NCBI GenBank assembly: GCA_035079385.1
Contig: JAVHKY010000037.1
Coordinates: 1,550,001-1,614,000, forward strand
DNA: 64,000 bases
Source: Aspidiotus rigidus
Taxonomy: Eukaryota > Arthropoda > Insecta > Hemiptera > Diaspididae
Direction: 5' to 3'
Below the pieces are notes generated by a model, which had not been told where the DNA came from, searched no databases, and was given only the letters and a program-made list of their open reading frames with translations. How positions within the stretch are numbered: position 1 is the first letter of the stretch; each line of letters opens with the position of its first letter. A program made the position numbers and the translations under genes. This document shows, piece by piece, positions 24,080-36,665 of the stretch.

Positions 24080-26345
24080 ACTTGGAGACAAAGGTTTTAT
24101 TGCTGAAATGTGTTCGTCTAGATGCCCTGAGCATACCCTGGAAGTTCACCGCCCCCAGTCCCCAGACGAACCACAGAGGGGGCCGTAACGTTTCCCAAAC
24201 TTCGGACGATTATCTTGGAAAATAAGCCGGCTATGGAAAAATTACAAGATACCAAAAGTGTTCCTTATAAAATTTCCTACCAGGTAGTGTCACATTTTCC
24301 CGCCCTCAGAGCCATGAAAGTCCATAGGGGGCCGAAACAATTTCTGATTTTCAGTTTTTCATCCGTAAATCCATCCAAAGGGGGAAAAATCATCTTCGAA
24401 ATTTTCGTTTTTCTCAATTATTTCGGAAAATACACGATTTAGGAAAAAATTACAAGAGACCAAAATTATTTCTTATACAATTTCTCATCAATGGATGTCA
24501 AATTGGACCACCACTCCCCCCCCCCCGACGTCAGGAGTTCCACAAGGGGCCAGAACGTCTTTTGTTTCGTATTGTTGCAAATATTTCGTCATTCTGAAGA
24601 AGGAACATAATATTACAGTCTTCCTCATTCTTTCTATATTCTAAAAAAGTTTCCGCATTTTGTTTTCCTAAATTACGTATTTTGTTTGCGAGTTATAGCC
24701 AGCGTGCAAAAATATGCAGAATATGCAAGTATATTCTTTCATCTAATTTTCATGTATATAATATGTAACGTGTGGTCAAATATTAAAAATTTTTTCAGCT
24801 TATTACGCTTCATTCTTCCGTACAAATTTGAGGTGATAGGACTGAAAATGTGATATCATCATTTGAAAAATATAAAAACCAATAATTCACGTATGTCGTC
24901 AAGATTACACGAACAACTTATTTTCCGAAATAATTGCAACAATATGAAAGAAAAGACGTTCTGGCCCCTTGTGGAACTCCTGAGGTCGGAGGTGGTCAAA
25001 TTTGGCATCACTTGATGGGAAATTGTATAAGAAATAATTTTGGTCTCTTGTAGTTTTTTCCTAAACCGTGTATTTTCCGAAATAATAAATTAAGAAAAAC
25101 GAAAATTTCCAAGATTTTTGTCCCCCCTTTGGATGGATTTACGGATGTTTGGAAGCGGTAAAAATGGGTATCAGTTGATAGAAAATGTTATGGAGAATAA
25201 TTTTTTTATCGTGTAATATTTTCGTAAAGAGCGTATTTTTCGAAATAATTGCGAAAAACAAAAAATTTGGTGTCAATTGATAGGAAATTTTACGAGGAAT
25301 AATTTTTGTATGATGTAATTTTTCCATAAACGGCTTATTTTCAGAAATAATCGCAAAAAATTAGATGCCATTGCAGGACTACAATGGCAGCGGGTTCCCC
25401 GCTGTCCCGAGTCCCCCTCCCATCATATAAATCTTGGAGCCTGAAGTTTTTCCAAGTCCCTAAAATGATGACGTGGCAACTTAAACGCGCTGCAATTTCA
25501 AGGAAGCTGTCGTTTTTCCAAGTCCCCCTCCTACCATATATAACTCGAGAGTCGACATTTTAACAGGGGATCTGTTATATGGAGGGCTTTTTGAAAATTT
25601 TGCCGTGCGCCGTCCAACAAAAAACTTGGAAAAATTTCGACTCTCGAGCCATGTATGATAGGAGAGGGATTTGGAAAAATTTCGACTCTCGAGCCCCTTC
25701 CTACGTATTTCTAAGTCCCCCTCTTATTATATATATAGCTCGAGATTCGAGAAAAATTTAGACTCTCGAACTATATTATACTAAGGTTATAGTAGGTCTG
25801 GACCTTCTTCATACTAGCTTTATCTAGGTCTAGGCTTTCTTGAATTCTCAATACCAAATCCCGTATGACTCATAAAACAGGTTCCCTGCGTTCCTCGTGT
25901 AACTTCGTTGAGGAAGCCGTCGTTTTTCCAAGTCCCCCTCCTATCATACATAGCTCGGATTTTTCTAAGTCCCTCTCCCCTCTCCGTGAGGTCATCTACC
26001 TCGCTCGCGCCTGCCCATTTTCTGAAAGTACCCCAAACAAAAGGGATAGCGAGTTCCCCGCTAAAAACTGAAAATCCGAAACTGTTTCGGCCCCCTGTGG
26101 ACTTTCATGGCTCTGGGGGCGGGAAAATGTGACACTACCTAGTAGGAAATTTTATAAGGAACATTTTTGGTGTCTTGTAAATTTTCCATAGGCGATTTAT
26201 TTTCCAAAATAATCGTAAGAATCAAAGTTTGGGAGACGTTACGGCCCCCTCTGTGATTTGTCTGGGGGCTGGGGGCGGTGAACTTTCAGGGTATGTTCAG
26301 GGCATCTAGACGAACACATTTCAGCAATAAAACCTTTGTCTCCAA
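24080..26345. mobile_element. Foldback element with nested inverted repeats
   Basis: The outer arms (about 24080-24380 and 26065-26345) are reverse complements, with GGAGACAAAGGTTTTATTGC, TCTAGATGCCC and ACGTTTCCCAAACTT in the left arm and their complements in the right. A second inverted pair lies inside (about 24390-24600 against 24955-25145, sharing AGACGTTCTGGCCCCTTGTG in the right copy). Both arms contain repeats of an ACAAGA.ACCAAAA...AAATTTCC...TATTTTCCGAAATAAT module. There is no transposase. The minisatellite element at 25361-26064 occupies the right-centre. Confidence 0.72.
25361..26064 (+). mobile_element. Minisatellite element A (HINE/DINE-1-like architecture)
   Basis: The 5' end is TTAGATGCCATTGCAGGACT, forming a CCATTG...CAATGG hairpin followed by AGCGGGTTCCCCGCT. 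The 3' end is AAAGGGATAGCGAGTTCCCC followed by GCTAA. The interior holds degenerate units of the 45-bp minisatellite (CAAGTCCCCCTCCTA, TCGAGAGTCGA, in both orientations) and the shared CATAAAACAGGTTCCCTGCG block. Fixed termini around a tandem core with a terminal stem-loop resemble Helentron-derived non-autonomous elements, though no Helitron protein is present to confirm this. The same ends recur in copies at 58795-59374 and 38722-39320. Confidence 0.65.
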
Positions 26346-26629
26346 TTCTTTCCGAGTAGCTCTCGGCCGTACATACATTCTATTCTTGCGGTACCTAGGT
26401 ACCAGGCAGGAGATCATCGATAATGGGGTTTTCGTTCATTTGAATCGAAAAATACAAACTTCATTAAAAAAATGAAAGTTTTCGATGAAAATTTGAATGA
26501 TTCCTAATTATCACATCCTTCCAGCTATGTCATTCCTGTTTTCGCGGCTCGATATTCAAAACTCACCAATTTCTTTACTCGGTACGCCATACTTCTCGAT
26601 ATCTGAAAAGAACTACAAGCAAAAGTGAA

Positions 26630-28961
26630 TTTTTTTTTTTTTTTTTTTTTGTTTTTATAATTTCTTTATTATATAGACTATCATTTACGATATTTACATA
26701 TACTTTTAACGGGTGAATATTTGGTTGACAAGCTATAAGTTACATTGCACAATTGCAATAGTGAACTTGTTTCGATTAATTATTAATATACTATATTACA
26801 TATTACTGCCATTACGTGATGTTGGCTATGGCCTTTCTTCTGAGCCTTTGGTTGGCTGGGCTGTCAAGAAGTTGTATTGATTCGATGTTTTGGCGTTCAT
26901 GTAGGCGGTCAACATATCTGCTTGTAGACCGCCCTATGATTTTTTTGACCGTTTCGATTTGGAGCTCATTATGTAGCTGATAGTTAGATACGTATACCAT
27001 GGTGCACCTGTCATTTTACGTAGAACGTTGTTTTGAAATCTTTGAAATATTTCTATGTTTGAGTCAGCGGCTGATCCCAATAGCGGGATAGCGTACATCC
27101 TTATGGGGCGCAGAATAAGTACGTAGAATAGGCGTTTATTTTCAATGGATATATGACTGCGTGATCTTAGCATCCAGAACATTGATCTCAGTCTGAGCTT
27201 TAGCTGGTCGCGTTTCTTTTGGATGTGTATTTTCCAATTGAGTTTGGAGTCCAAATGTACTCCAAGGTAGCATGAGCTGTTTGCTAGTTGTATCAATTCG
27301 TTACCAATTTGTATAGGTATGTATTCGCATGGTCGCAGGGAGAAGTCAACTCGGATTGTTTTATTGACGTTCATTTTGATTTTCCATTTTGTGGCCCACT
27401 CAACTATTTTGTCAACTGCTTTTTGTAACTTTCTCGTAGCAATGTCATAGTTTTCATGTGGCGACATGACCACAGTGTCATCGGCAAAGGTTGCTAAGAG
27501 CGTGTCTTCCTCCTCTGGAATATCAGCGGTATATAAGATATATAAGAGCGGGCCCAGTACACTGCCTTGTGGTACTCCTGCAGATATCGGTTTTGTTAAC
27601 GAATCGGCCTCACTGTAGTGGATATAGAAAGTTCTTTCTTCTAGATACGATTTTAAGATTTGCACATGCTGTTCCGAGAGGTGTTGGCTGACTTTATGAA
27701 GTAGCCCTGGAATCCAGACCTGGTGAAATGCCTGGCTTACATCTAGGAATACCGCCGGCCGGGCAGTATTTTTCTTTCTTCTAGCGCCTGTCTGATTGCT
27801 AACCCTACTCGATGTACCTGCTCGGTTGTGGAGTGACTCTCTCTGAATCCATATTGATGATTTGGGAGAAGCTCCTTCTCTTGGACAATTGCTGTCAGTC
27901 TGACAATATAGATTTTTTCAGAAAGCTTCGATATAACTGAGAGTAGAGCTATCGGTCGGTAAGAGGCTGGCATTTCAAGATCCTTTCCTGGCTTTGGAAT
28001 TGCAATTTACTCTTGCTCTTTTCCATTGGCTTGATATGTACCTAAGTCTGAATACGGCATTAAAGATTTGAGTCAGCATGACTAATCCTTTTCGCGGGAG
28101 TTCCCGGAGAATGCGCGCTGTGATTCTGTCGTGTCCAGGAGCTTTACGTGGGTTGAGCTTTTTCCATATGGTGGCTTTAACTTCTTTCGGACTTGTAGGT
28201 TTGATTGGATCGCTGCCTTGGAAGTTTATTTCAGGAGCAGAAGTGGGCCCGATGTCATTTGGTTGGAATGTTGTAGCTAGATATGCTGCTAGTGTGTTAG
28301 CTCGGTCTTGATCACTTCGCGCCCATGAGCCAGTGTCTGTACGTAGTGGCGGTGAGTAGCCTTTAGGTTGTCGGGTGGCTTTTGCGACCTTCCACAGCGA
28401 GTAGTCGGTATCTTTGGTTGCTCCTAAAGAAGTCACAAACTGCTTGAAATTTTCGTCGTTGTGCTCGCAGATGCGTTTTGTTACTTCCTTTGAAATTTTG
28501 TTGAATACTGCTTTGTCAGCTTGGTTACGTGTACGCTGCCATTGATGTCTTGCTTTCCGTTGCTTTTTGACCAGTTGGACAATTTGCTCAGGATAGCTTG
28601 GTGTGCTTCGTTCTATGGGTTGCTGTACAGGGGTCGCAGCAGTAGCCGCTGCTGTAATGACTTTTGTAAGTGTGTCAACTGCCTCTTCAAGCTCAGCTGG
28701 CGTTTTCAGTCTAATACGAAGGTTAATTTCGCTCACTTTCTCACGGAAGATATCCCAGTCCGTGCGATTGTTCGTAAGCTTTGGGGCTATCAGCTTGTGG
28801 ATTATGACTCTGCTGAGGGTTACTACTATTGGTGTATGGTCGGATGAAAGGTCGCTGATATTTTCAATGTCGGTATAGTTTGATGACAATCCTTTGGCAA
28901 TGAAGAAGTCAATGCAGTCTGGCTTCTTGCGGCTGTCAGTAGGCCAGTATGTTGGCAATAA
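26630..28961 (-). mobile_element. Jockey-like LINE copy 1, 5'-truncated
   Basis: On the minus strand this runs from truncated endonuclease (GLPTYWPTDSRKKPDC, DFFIAKG, LSSDHTPIVVTLS at 28958-28700) through RT to a poly-A tail, seen as poly-T at 26630-26650. RT landmarks are RKAPGHDRITARILR, MPASYRPIALLSVISKL, the palm LLATFADDTVVMS at about 27470-27495, and GVPQGSVLGPLLYILYTADI. The frame is broken at least at about 27974, 27700 and 26990, so it is not functional. The 5' end stops in the endonuclease at about 28961, the usual truncation by incomplete reverse transcription. Candidate target duplication: AAAAGTGAA (26621-26629) against AAAACTGAA (about 28960-28968), one mismatch. Confidence 0.9.
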
Positions 28962-31900
28962 AACTGAAAATGCGAATGAAGTTCTTGATGACGAAACTGG
29001 CCGATTTTATGTTTGTTATTATTCTAGATAAAGTAAACAAAGAAGTGGAGTGGGAAAAGCAGCCAACGACATTTTGCATTTGCACAATGGGGTCGCTGCA
29101 AGTTGGCAATGTATGGAAGTTTAATTATTTGAAAAATTACTTCCATTTTTTGTATTTTTAATAAAAGTTAATAAGAAATATATTTCTTATGGAGCATTTT
29201 TTTGTTTACAAACCAAGATGGTAATTGAGGGTAAGATTGACGATTTTAACGGACTGTAGGGTACGTTGGGGTAAGCGGATGTGGAGCTTGTGACGTCACA
29301 ATAATTCAGTCCATTGCAACGAGGCGTTAAACCTTCCTATACCAACTTGTATTCTGCTGTACAAAGTGAGATTGACATATATCAGAAGTACGAATCTAGA
29401 AAAATGGATCTTCTGGTGGGCTTACCTACGAGTGTGTGTGAGTGTGTGTGTGTGCTCCGTCTGTGAAATCATTTGAAAAAGGATATACGTTCTATTCCTT
29501 TGTCGGCAAATGGGACGTATATCCACTTACGTGAACTATAAGGAATTTTGAATTACAAAATTCCCTTAATTCAATTTTTTAAATAATTTTTAGTGAATTC
29601 AATTTTTATTTGATAACCTTGCGGTTGTAATCAAGATTTGATATAACGATTATCGTAAACGTAACAATTTTTTCCATTCAATTTTGTCTAGTAATGAAAA
29701 AGAATGAGTTAGCAGGGGACGCAATCGGGCTATTCTTTTTTTGGGCCGCAATCGGGAAGTTTGCCACTGGAATTATGGATTTGTGAAACACCCTTGAAGA
29801 GTCCTATGAAAGTCCAATATTTTCAATTTTTCGATTTGATAGACACCTTGATTTCCAACTGACTGCGAGAGTATTTTCTGACTTCATTGCCTGGTCTTGT
29901 CAGATCGGGAGGATATAATAATGTAATGGACTATGTGATGCGAAAAATTGAGAAAAAAAAAATTGTTTTCGCCCTACCAACCAAGAAAGACAAACCATCA
30001 GTATTTTTTTTATCTACCTGAAAATACTAATATCGTCAAGCTGAAACATGATACAACGCCACCACGGAATACATCTTAATAAGAGCGAAACTTGCAACAA
30101 ATTGTACTCAGAATCCTGCCGCCAGACGTAAGTCCTATACGAAATAATTTTACCTCAGTTTTACGCATACGTATAGCCTACTGGCTCATTTTGTATTTTA
30201 CATGACAACGTAAATTTTATGTCGCACGCGATTTCATCCGCGGTAAAAAAGTATGAAAGTAAAAAATTGAGATAAACTTTTTTTTAAAGTAAAATTGAAG
30301 AAAACATCTAACAGGTAGACTCGGTGTGATGTGTTTTAAAGTGTAAAGTACAGACAACAAAGTTTCAAGTTTGTCGCCCGGCACCCTTTTTTAGCTGCGA
30401 ACTCGCGAGCTCTGGAAACGGTCCCGTTTTGGATGTAGGGTAACTCGAATTTATGCAGCGTAATAAGAAGTCACGCAGTCGGAGATAAAAATGGAATGAA
30501 ACGTTTGTAAATCAACTCGACTTCTCTCGTGAAAACGATGCTATTCGAAGCGTAATAAAATTGATAGTGTTAGAATGTTTTCGTAAATTCCGCCAGTATG
30601 TAAAGACGTTATTCTTACTTGTAAATTCCTATATCGTATACGCTTATACGTAATTATGTCACGTATGATTTTGTATTGAGCGCTACATATATTTCGTTTT
30701 AAATAGTATACTTTCGACGTAATCTCATTGATACTCCACTCTGAAAGATACCCAATACGTCTTCTACAATTTTCAAAGTTTTTTCACGATTATTTCTGTG
30801 CACAAATCGTCCATTCTAGTTGTTCTCACATCCTGAGAAATGACCTCCCGCGACAAATAAAAATATTCTGACTTTACAATCAAAATTGTTCCCTATCAGT
30901 GACGATCGGTCTTCTGCATTCTTACCATATTATAGTACAGAACGTTTATCACGATTTTTGAACGTAAGTATTTTTAAGATGTACCCATTCTTCATAATTA
31001 AAATCAATAATCCCGATTCGCACTCCATACACGCGCCTAGTACAGAGTTCGCAGTCGTAAATAATGGCAGTACGACGTAAATGACAAGTTAAGATGGGAA
31101 AATAAATTTACGTTATACGCTGTTCAACAACAGAAATCCTCAAAAAGCGGAGTGCGAAATGCTGGCAATAATAATCGGGGATTTATTCTAATGGTAATAG
31201 TAACGTTATGACGAAGCGAAAACCATTTTTTAGGGAGTACTTCCAGTCAACTTCCCTATTGTCTTACAAGCCTACTTTTCTATTGTTTACACAGTCTCCT
31301 TTTGTACGCCATAATAGTTGAAAAACACTCGATTATAATCTATTAGGATTCTATTGTAGGCTGTAAAAAGCGGTACTCCATTTTTCGTCAACTTTAGCAA
31401 GAATGAGATAAGAGTGCTATTTTTCTTGTTGACACAGTGATTCAGAATTTTTTTTTTTTGTAATGTCCCGAGAAAATGTTATCAAACGCCGTGCCCCGTA
31501 TCGATTGTATAACAGAGGTTGAAAAGTTGAATTTTAATTTTTTTTTTCCCCTCGTACAGCTAACGACGACGAATAATAAGTAGATTTTCAATTGTTTCAC
31601 CCTCGAAACTTTTCAATTCAGCGAGCTGCGGTTAAAAGAAACTAAACTTTTGGTTTCTGAATACTATACTTACCTGGTTTCAATAAAATGGGAATGTTTC
31701 TTGTTCAGACTCAAATAATCCTTTTTAAGTCTAGAGAAAGTCCACGGAGATGAATTTTGGTGAAAACAATAGCCTTATTCAAATCGTTTTCCGTGTATAA
31801 CGTGGGGAGAACATTTGACCCTATACTTTCAGTGTCGTAGTAATCTCCTATGCGCATTTTATGGAAAAATTTTGGTTTATCACTAGTTTCGTTCGATATC
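28962..31900. other. Intron sequence, mostly featureless
   Basis: A GT microsatellite lies at about 29428-29455, and the inverse partner of the GATTGCGGCCC repeat at 29715-29775. No coding signature was found. Confidence 0.45.
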
Positions 31901-31969
31901 GCTTCAATATAGATGCAAAAAAAAAGTCCCAGTCTTAACCGATGGCGGATCCACGCCTTCAAGACATTC

Positions 31970-32290
31970 GGAAGGAAAGTAATTTCTAAAAGAAAATCAA
32001 AAGTTAAACGAAGAACGCAGGCAACTCGTTCTATTGTTCTACGAGACGAATTGGTTTCGGTATTGAAAATTGGAGTCTCGAAAGTTAAAATTTTTCCAAG
32101 TCCCTCTGCTGTCGTATAATATGACTCGGAGGTTTTCCAAGTCCACCTCCTATCATCGTGTATTATGGCTCGAAATTCGAGGTTGTTCCAAGTTCAACTC
32201 CATTAGGGTAGGTTAGTTTTTGCCGGATAATTTTCAAAAAGAACCCCCGTAGAACAGGTTCTCTGTTGAAATTCCAGTTCCGCTTTCAGA
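31970..32290. repeat. Degenerate minisatellite-element fragment B
   Basis: It contains GTTAAACGAAGAACGCAGGC, three decayed 45-bp-type units (TTTTTCCAAGTCCCTCTGCT, TTTTCCAAGTCCACCTCCTA, CCAAGTTCAACTCC) and CGTAGAACAGGTTCTCTGTT. These are the same blocks as in elements A, D and E. Termini were not found. Confidence 0.6.
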
Positions 32291-32359
32291 TATATTCTCC
32301 CGGATCCGCTTCTACTACCCTCGACTCTTTTCACCGCTTAGAAATTTTTGTTGGGTAAA

Positions 32360-33906
32360 TAACGATAGATATTAGAGGAATATTAAGGATACGGTCGTCT
32401 CTAAGGTTTACGACCTGCTTGCTCAATGTGGTGCTCAGGAGAATGCCCTATTCAGCTTTCCTAAGTTTGTAAAAGAAGTCAGGAGTCTCATTAATGATAG
32501 TAAAGTTATCATTAGGAGCCCTCTAACAAAGAAGGCCATTCTGGAACCTAACCTGGTTCCTCCTCTCCTTTATGGGTTGCCCAAAATGCATAAATAAAAT
32601 ATCCCAATGAGGCCGGTTGTCTCGTTCGTTTCCTCCCCAGCCTACTCTCTCGCTAAATTCTTAGACCGGTGGTTTAAATCTCGAGTGGAGTTGGAGTCTC
32701 CCTATTCAGTTTTGAACTGGGCCATCCTAGTGGACAAATTGAAGGATGTGTGTCCCACTTTGGGTTCAATTTTATGCTCCTTCGATGTTGTTGGGCTTCT
32801 TCCTAACATCCCTAAGGCTATTACTTTACAACGGATAGGAGACTTGCTTGTGAAATCCAGTGCCTCCCATGAGAAAATAAGTGAGTTTTTTGACCTATTG
32901 AAATAATCTGTTGGTCCCCTAACTTCTGTAAATTCGATGGGAAGTTTTCTGAGTTTCCTGAAGAGGTGGGGATCCCTATTGGATCCCCATTGGGTTCTCT
33001 CATATCGGAGGCGTTCATGTCCAAATTTGAGCTTGACTTATTCTCTTCGGGCCAGGTGGTTTTGGGCAATGTTTTCTATTGGCACAGGTACGTTGACGAC
33101 ATCTTGCGTGTGTGGACTGGTCCAGCGGAACACACTGGAAAATGGTGGCTCTTCTATAAATTTTTTGGACTTGACTATTTCCGTCATTGACGGTGTCCAT
33201 GAGTTCGGGATTTACCGAAATGATACATCGACCGATATCGCTATCCATGGGTCATCTTTCGTGCCTGTTGCCCACAAAATGGCTTCATTTAATAGCCTAA
33301 TATATCGCTTGACCCACCTGCCCTTCAGTCAGGCCTCGTTCCACAAGAAACTCGCGACTATAAAGCACCTTGGCCGTGCGAATCAAGTTAGCTGGACGTT
33401 AATCTTATGGTTAGTAGGAGACGTACAAGAAAAAGTCTTGACTCTACGACCACCCTGCCCCGGGATTTGCACCTTGACAGTAGAAAACGGTGGATAAAGC
33501 TACCGTTCCTGTGTAAGTTTTCTTCGGAGTTGAGCCGTTTCCTTTGGCTTTAGACCGGCCTTCCACAAAACAAATATTTTCCCAATTAAAAGATCCCATT
33601 CCGATGCTTGAGAGGGGGGAGGGGGTGTTTATAGGGTAGCCTGTGGTGATTGCCCGAGTTTTTATATAGGTATGAATAGCCGTCAACTCCAAATCAGAGT
33701 CGACGAACACAAAAAGGCGCGGAGTAAAAGAAAAGAGGGTGAGTCGACCTTTGCCGACCATTTAATCAAAAAAGACCATAACTTTAAAGAGGGGTCCGAA
33801 GTCCTCCTCCTTAGGGAAAATTCGCACTTCAAACGAATGGCTCTGGAGGAAATTGAAATTTTTAGACACCGGAATAATAAAGACGTCACCGTGTTGAACA
33901 GGTATA
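32360..33906 (+). mobile_element. PLE copy 3, RT and GIY-YIG, broken by frameshifts
   Basis: 5'-truncated, starting inside the RT N-terminal region. Frame 32607-32906 carries RPVVSFVSSPAYSLAKFLDR and CSFDVVGLLPNIPKAI. The next RT part (frame 32966-33190) carries GIPIGSPLGSLISEAFMSKF and YWHRYVDDILRVWTG, with YVDD intact at 33089-33100. Frame 32937-33497 then holds SSINFLDLTISVIDG and CPVAHKMA-like FVPVAHKMASFNS. The GIY-YIG part is decayed, but 33672-33965 keeps MNSRQLQIRVDEHKKARS and ESTFADHLIKKDHNF. At least three frame changes make this a pseudogene. The element is interrupted at 33906 and resumes at 36342. Confidence 0.88.
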
Positions 33907-36339
33907 CAGGGTGGACCAGAAAGATGTTACTATTTAAATGGGAGTTTGCGCTAAATCTGTCGTAGCACGAAAACGCAAAACGTTAGACGTATATCTTGAA
34001 TGTACGAATTTTGTATCTCAATTTTATCTTTAATTTGAGCCATATCCAAAGTTTCTACGACCTTTCTGAGCCGAGTTATGGACCAAAATGTGCCGAAAAT
34101 TCACCAAATCGCCAGGGTTCCCAAATAGGGCTCGAAAATTAATTAATTTGCAGTATTGAGCTGAAATTCGAAAATTTTAATAATCAAATTATTGTTTCTT
34201 AAGTGAATTTGGACGGGGAAAACGAGAAAAATGGTAACAAAATCCTAAGAAGCACAAAAATGGGTTAATAGGCCCAAAAAGGGGCCAACTTTTGAATTGT
34301 ATTTCAATTTCTAAGTGGAATTTCGCACTGAGTCTGAAAAGAATGTTTGAAAAATTCTTCGAAGCACCAACATGGGTTAATGGGCCCAAAATTGGCCAAA
34401 ATTGGAAAATCGTTCAAACTTTCAAACTTTAATTCGATTTTCAAGTGGAATTTTGCGCTGAAACCGAAAAAAATGCTTGAACAGTTCTTCAAAGCACCAA
34501 AAAGGGGTTAATGGGTCCATAAAGGGCCAAAATTTTCCGAAATTGGAAAATCGTTCAAACTTTCAAACTTTAATTCGATTTTCAAGTGGCATTTTGCATT
34601 GAGTCCGAAAAAAATGCTTGAAAATTCATCGAAGCACCAATATGGGTTATTGGGCCCAAAAAGGGGCAAAATTCCCCCGAATTGGAATATCGTTCGAACT
34701 TTCGAATTTTAATTCGAGTTTCAGTGGACTTTTGCGCTGAGTCCGAAAAAATGCTTGAAAAGCTCTTGGAAGCACCAAAAAATTTCTCAAAAAGCCCCCC
34801 ATAAAACAGGTTCCCTCTTAAATGGGGTTATTGAGTCCGAAAAGAGCGAAAATTTTCCTAAATTGGAAAATCGTTCAAACTTTCAAATTTTAATTCGATT
34901 TTCAAGTGGACTTTTGCGCTGAGTCCGAGAAAAATGCTAAAAAAAATACTTTGGAGCACCAGAATGGGATGATGGGCTCAAAGAGGATCAAAATTTTTCC
35001 AAAATGAAAAATTGCGTAATCTTCAAAAGTTGTTTTCAATCCTGAAATAAAATTTAGCGGCGAGACCGAGAATAGTACTGAAATGGCCCTAGATGATCTC
35101 CAAAATGAAAAATCGAAAATTTTTCTCATTCTGCAGTAAAATTGTTGATTCAGGTGATGGAAGGAATGTCGACAAGTTCGTCTGCCGTTGAGTGTGCGCG
35201 GAGTGAGAGATCGACTAGGGCTCTGTGTATGATCAAAGCGGGAAAAAGTGCGAAATTTCGTGTTGTTTCAGTGGAAGAACGCAAAGTTGGTCTTCTGTTG
35301 CGTGCTTGCGATGAGAGATCAACTGACGTCCACCTATGAACGAAGCGGGCCAAAGTGCAAAAACTCCTTGATTCAGGCAAAGGGGGGATACCGCAAATTC
35401 GGTCTTGCTCGTGATGAGCGATCAGCTATAGCTCAGTCTTTGATTGAGGCAGACGAACGCCCGGAATTTCTCGTGGTTTCACCCGGAGAAGGGAATGATA
35501 CCGTCAAGCTCGACTTTTGTCATGAGCTCGCGGTAAGAGAACAATCAAGACCCCGTGTTTGAAAGAGGCAGGTGAATGATCCCTGGGTTCAACATAGATC
35601 GACTGAGCCCCGTGTATGATCAAGGCGAGTGCTTCCGCAAAAACTCCTCACACAATTTTATCCTAGAATCAAAAAAAAACTTTGAAGGTTAGGCGATTGT
35701 TTTCAGTTTGGAGAAATGTTGACACTTTTTGGTCCCATTAACCCATTTTGGTGCTTCGCAGAACTTCTTAACAATTTTATTCTGATTTAGCGCTAAATTC
35801 TATCTCAGAATCAAGAAAAACTTTGAAAGTTGGGTGATTTCATCATTTTGGAGAAATTTTGACCCTTTTTGGGCCCATTCACCTATTTTGGTGCTTTGCA
35901 GAATTTTTTAATAATTTTATTCAGATTTAGCGCTAAATTTTATCTCAAAATTGAGAAAAACCTTTGAAGGTTGTGCGGCTTTATCATTTTGGGGAAATGT
36001 TGACCCTTTTTGAGCCCACCAACTGCTTTTGGTGCTTCGCAGAATTTTTGAACAATCTTATTCGGGTTCAGTGCTAAATTTTACTCCAGGATCGGGGAAC
36101 ACTACGAAGATTACGCGATTCTTTCAATCAGGAAAATTGTTTTTTGATAATTCACAACCTTGGGAACCCCTGCAGTAAAATTTCAGCACATTTTGGTCCA
36201 TAACTCGGCTCAGAAAAGTCGTAGAAACTTCGGATATGGCTCAAATTAAAGACAACATTGAGATACTTTGTACAAAATTCGTGCATTTAAAGTAACGCAA
36301 ACTCCCATTTAACTGGTAACATCTTTCTGGTCCACTCTG
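33907..36339. mobile_element. 2.43 kb TA-flanked foldback element inserted in PLE copy 3
   Basis: The ends are CAGGGTGGACCAGAAAGATG and, in reverse complement of the right, CAGAGTGGACCAGAAAGATG. TA lies on both sides (33905-33906 and 36340-36341). Arms of about 200 bp share GCCGAGTTATGGACCAAAAT and TTGAGCCATATCC. Inside, the left half (34200-34990) is a tandem array with units of about 120-180 bp holding GGGTTAATGGGCCCAAAAAG and GAAGCACCAA. The right half (35690-36130) is the same type of unit in reverse orientation. The centre (35140-35640) has a different imperfect repeat. No transposase is present. TA and CAGGGTG ends suggest mobilisation by a Tc1/mariner enzyme. Confidence 0.88.
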
Positions 36340-36341
36340 TA

Positions 36342-36665
36342 TTCCTGAGGAGGTATTGATTGAATTAGTCTATATGAGGATGATTCACAGTTTGATGACT
36401 GGCTGGTTCAGTCATGATCTCCTTCGATGTTACTTATTCTTGTTGGTGTTGGGTTCAGTTGCTTTTCGTCTCTTGAGAATGGCTGTTTTCCCGAAAGCGC
36501 TTGTGTGTTTTCAAATTTTTGCGGTTTTGCAGTGTTTCTTTCGTTTACTCTTCGGAGTGTACCCTCTAACCGTAACTTACAAAAACGTATTGATTCGATT
36601 TTTGCTTCCTTACCCGTCTATGTGATTCCTTGTGAACATCCGCACTACTTAACATTATGCTAGTC
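36342..36665 (+). mobile_element. PLE copy 3, displaced 3' tail
   Basis: This continues the PLE cut at 33906: CCTGAGGAGGTATTGATTGA encodes the IPEEVLIELVY-type end. It is followed by GTTCAGTTGCTTTTCGTCTC, a GAAAGCGC motif at about 36495, and CTCTTCGGAGTGTA. The minus-strand copy at 46918-47180 has the same series in order without the insertion. Confidence 0.8.

Noticed and set aside
32607..33497. Overlapping + strand frames as separate genes
   Set aside because: They are pieces of one PLE reverse transcriptase broken by frameshifts.
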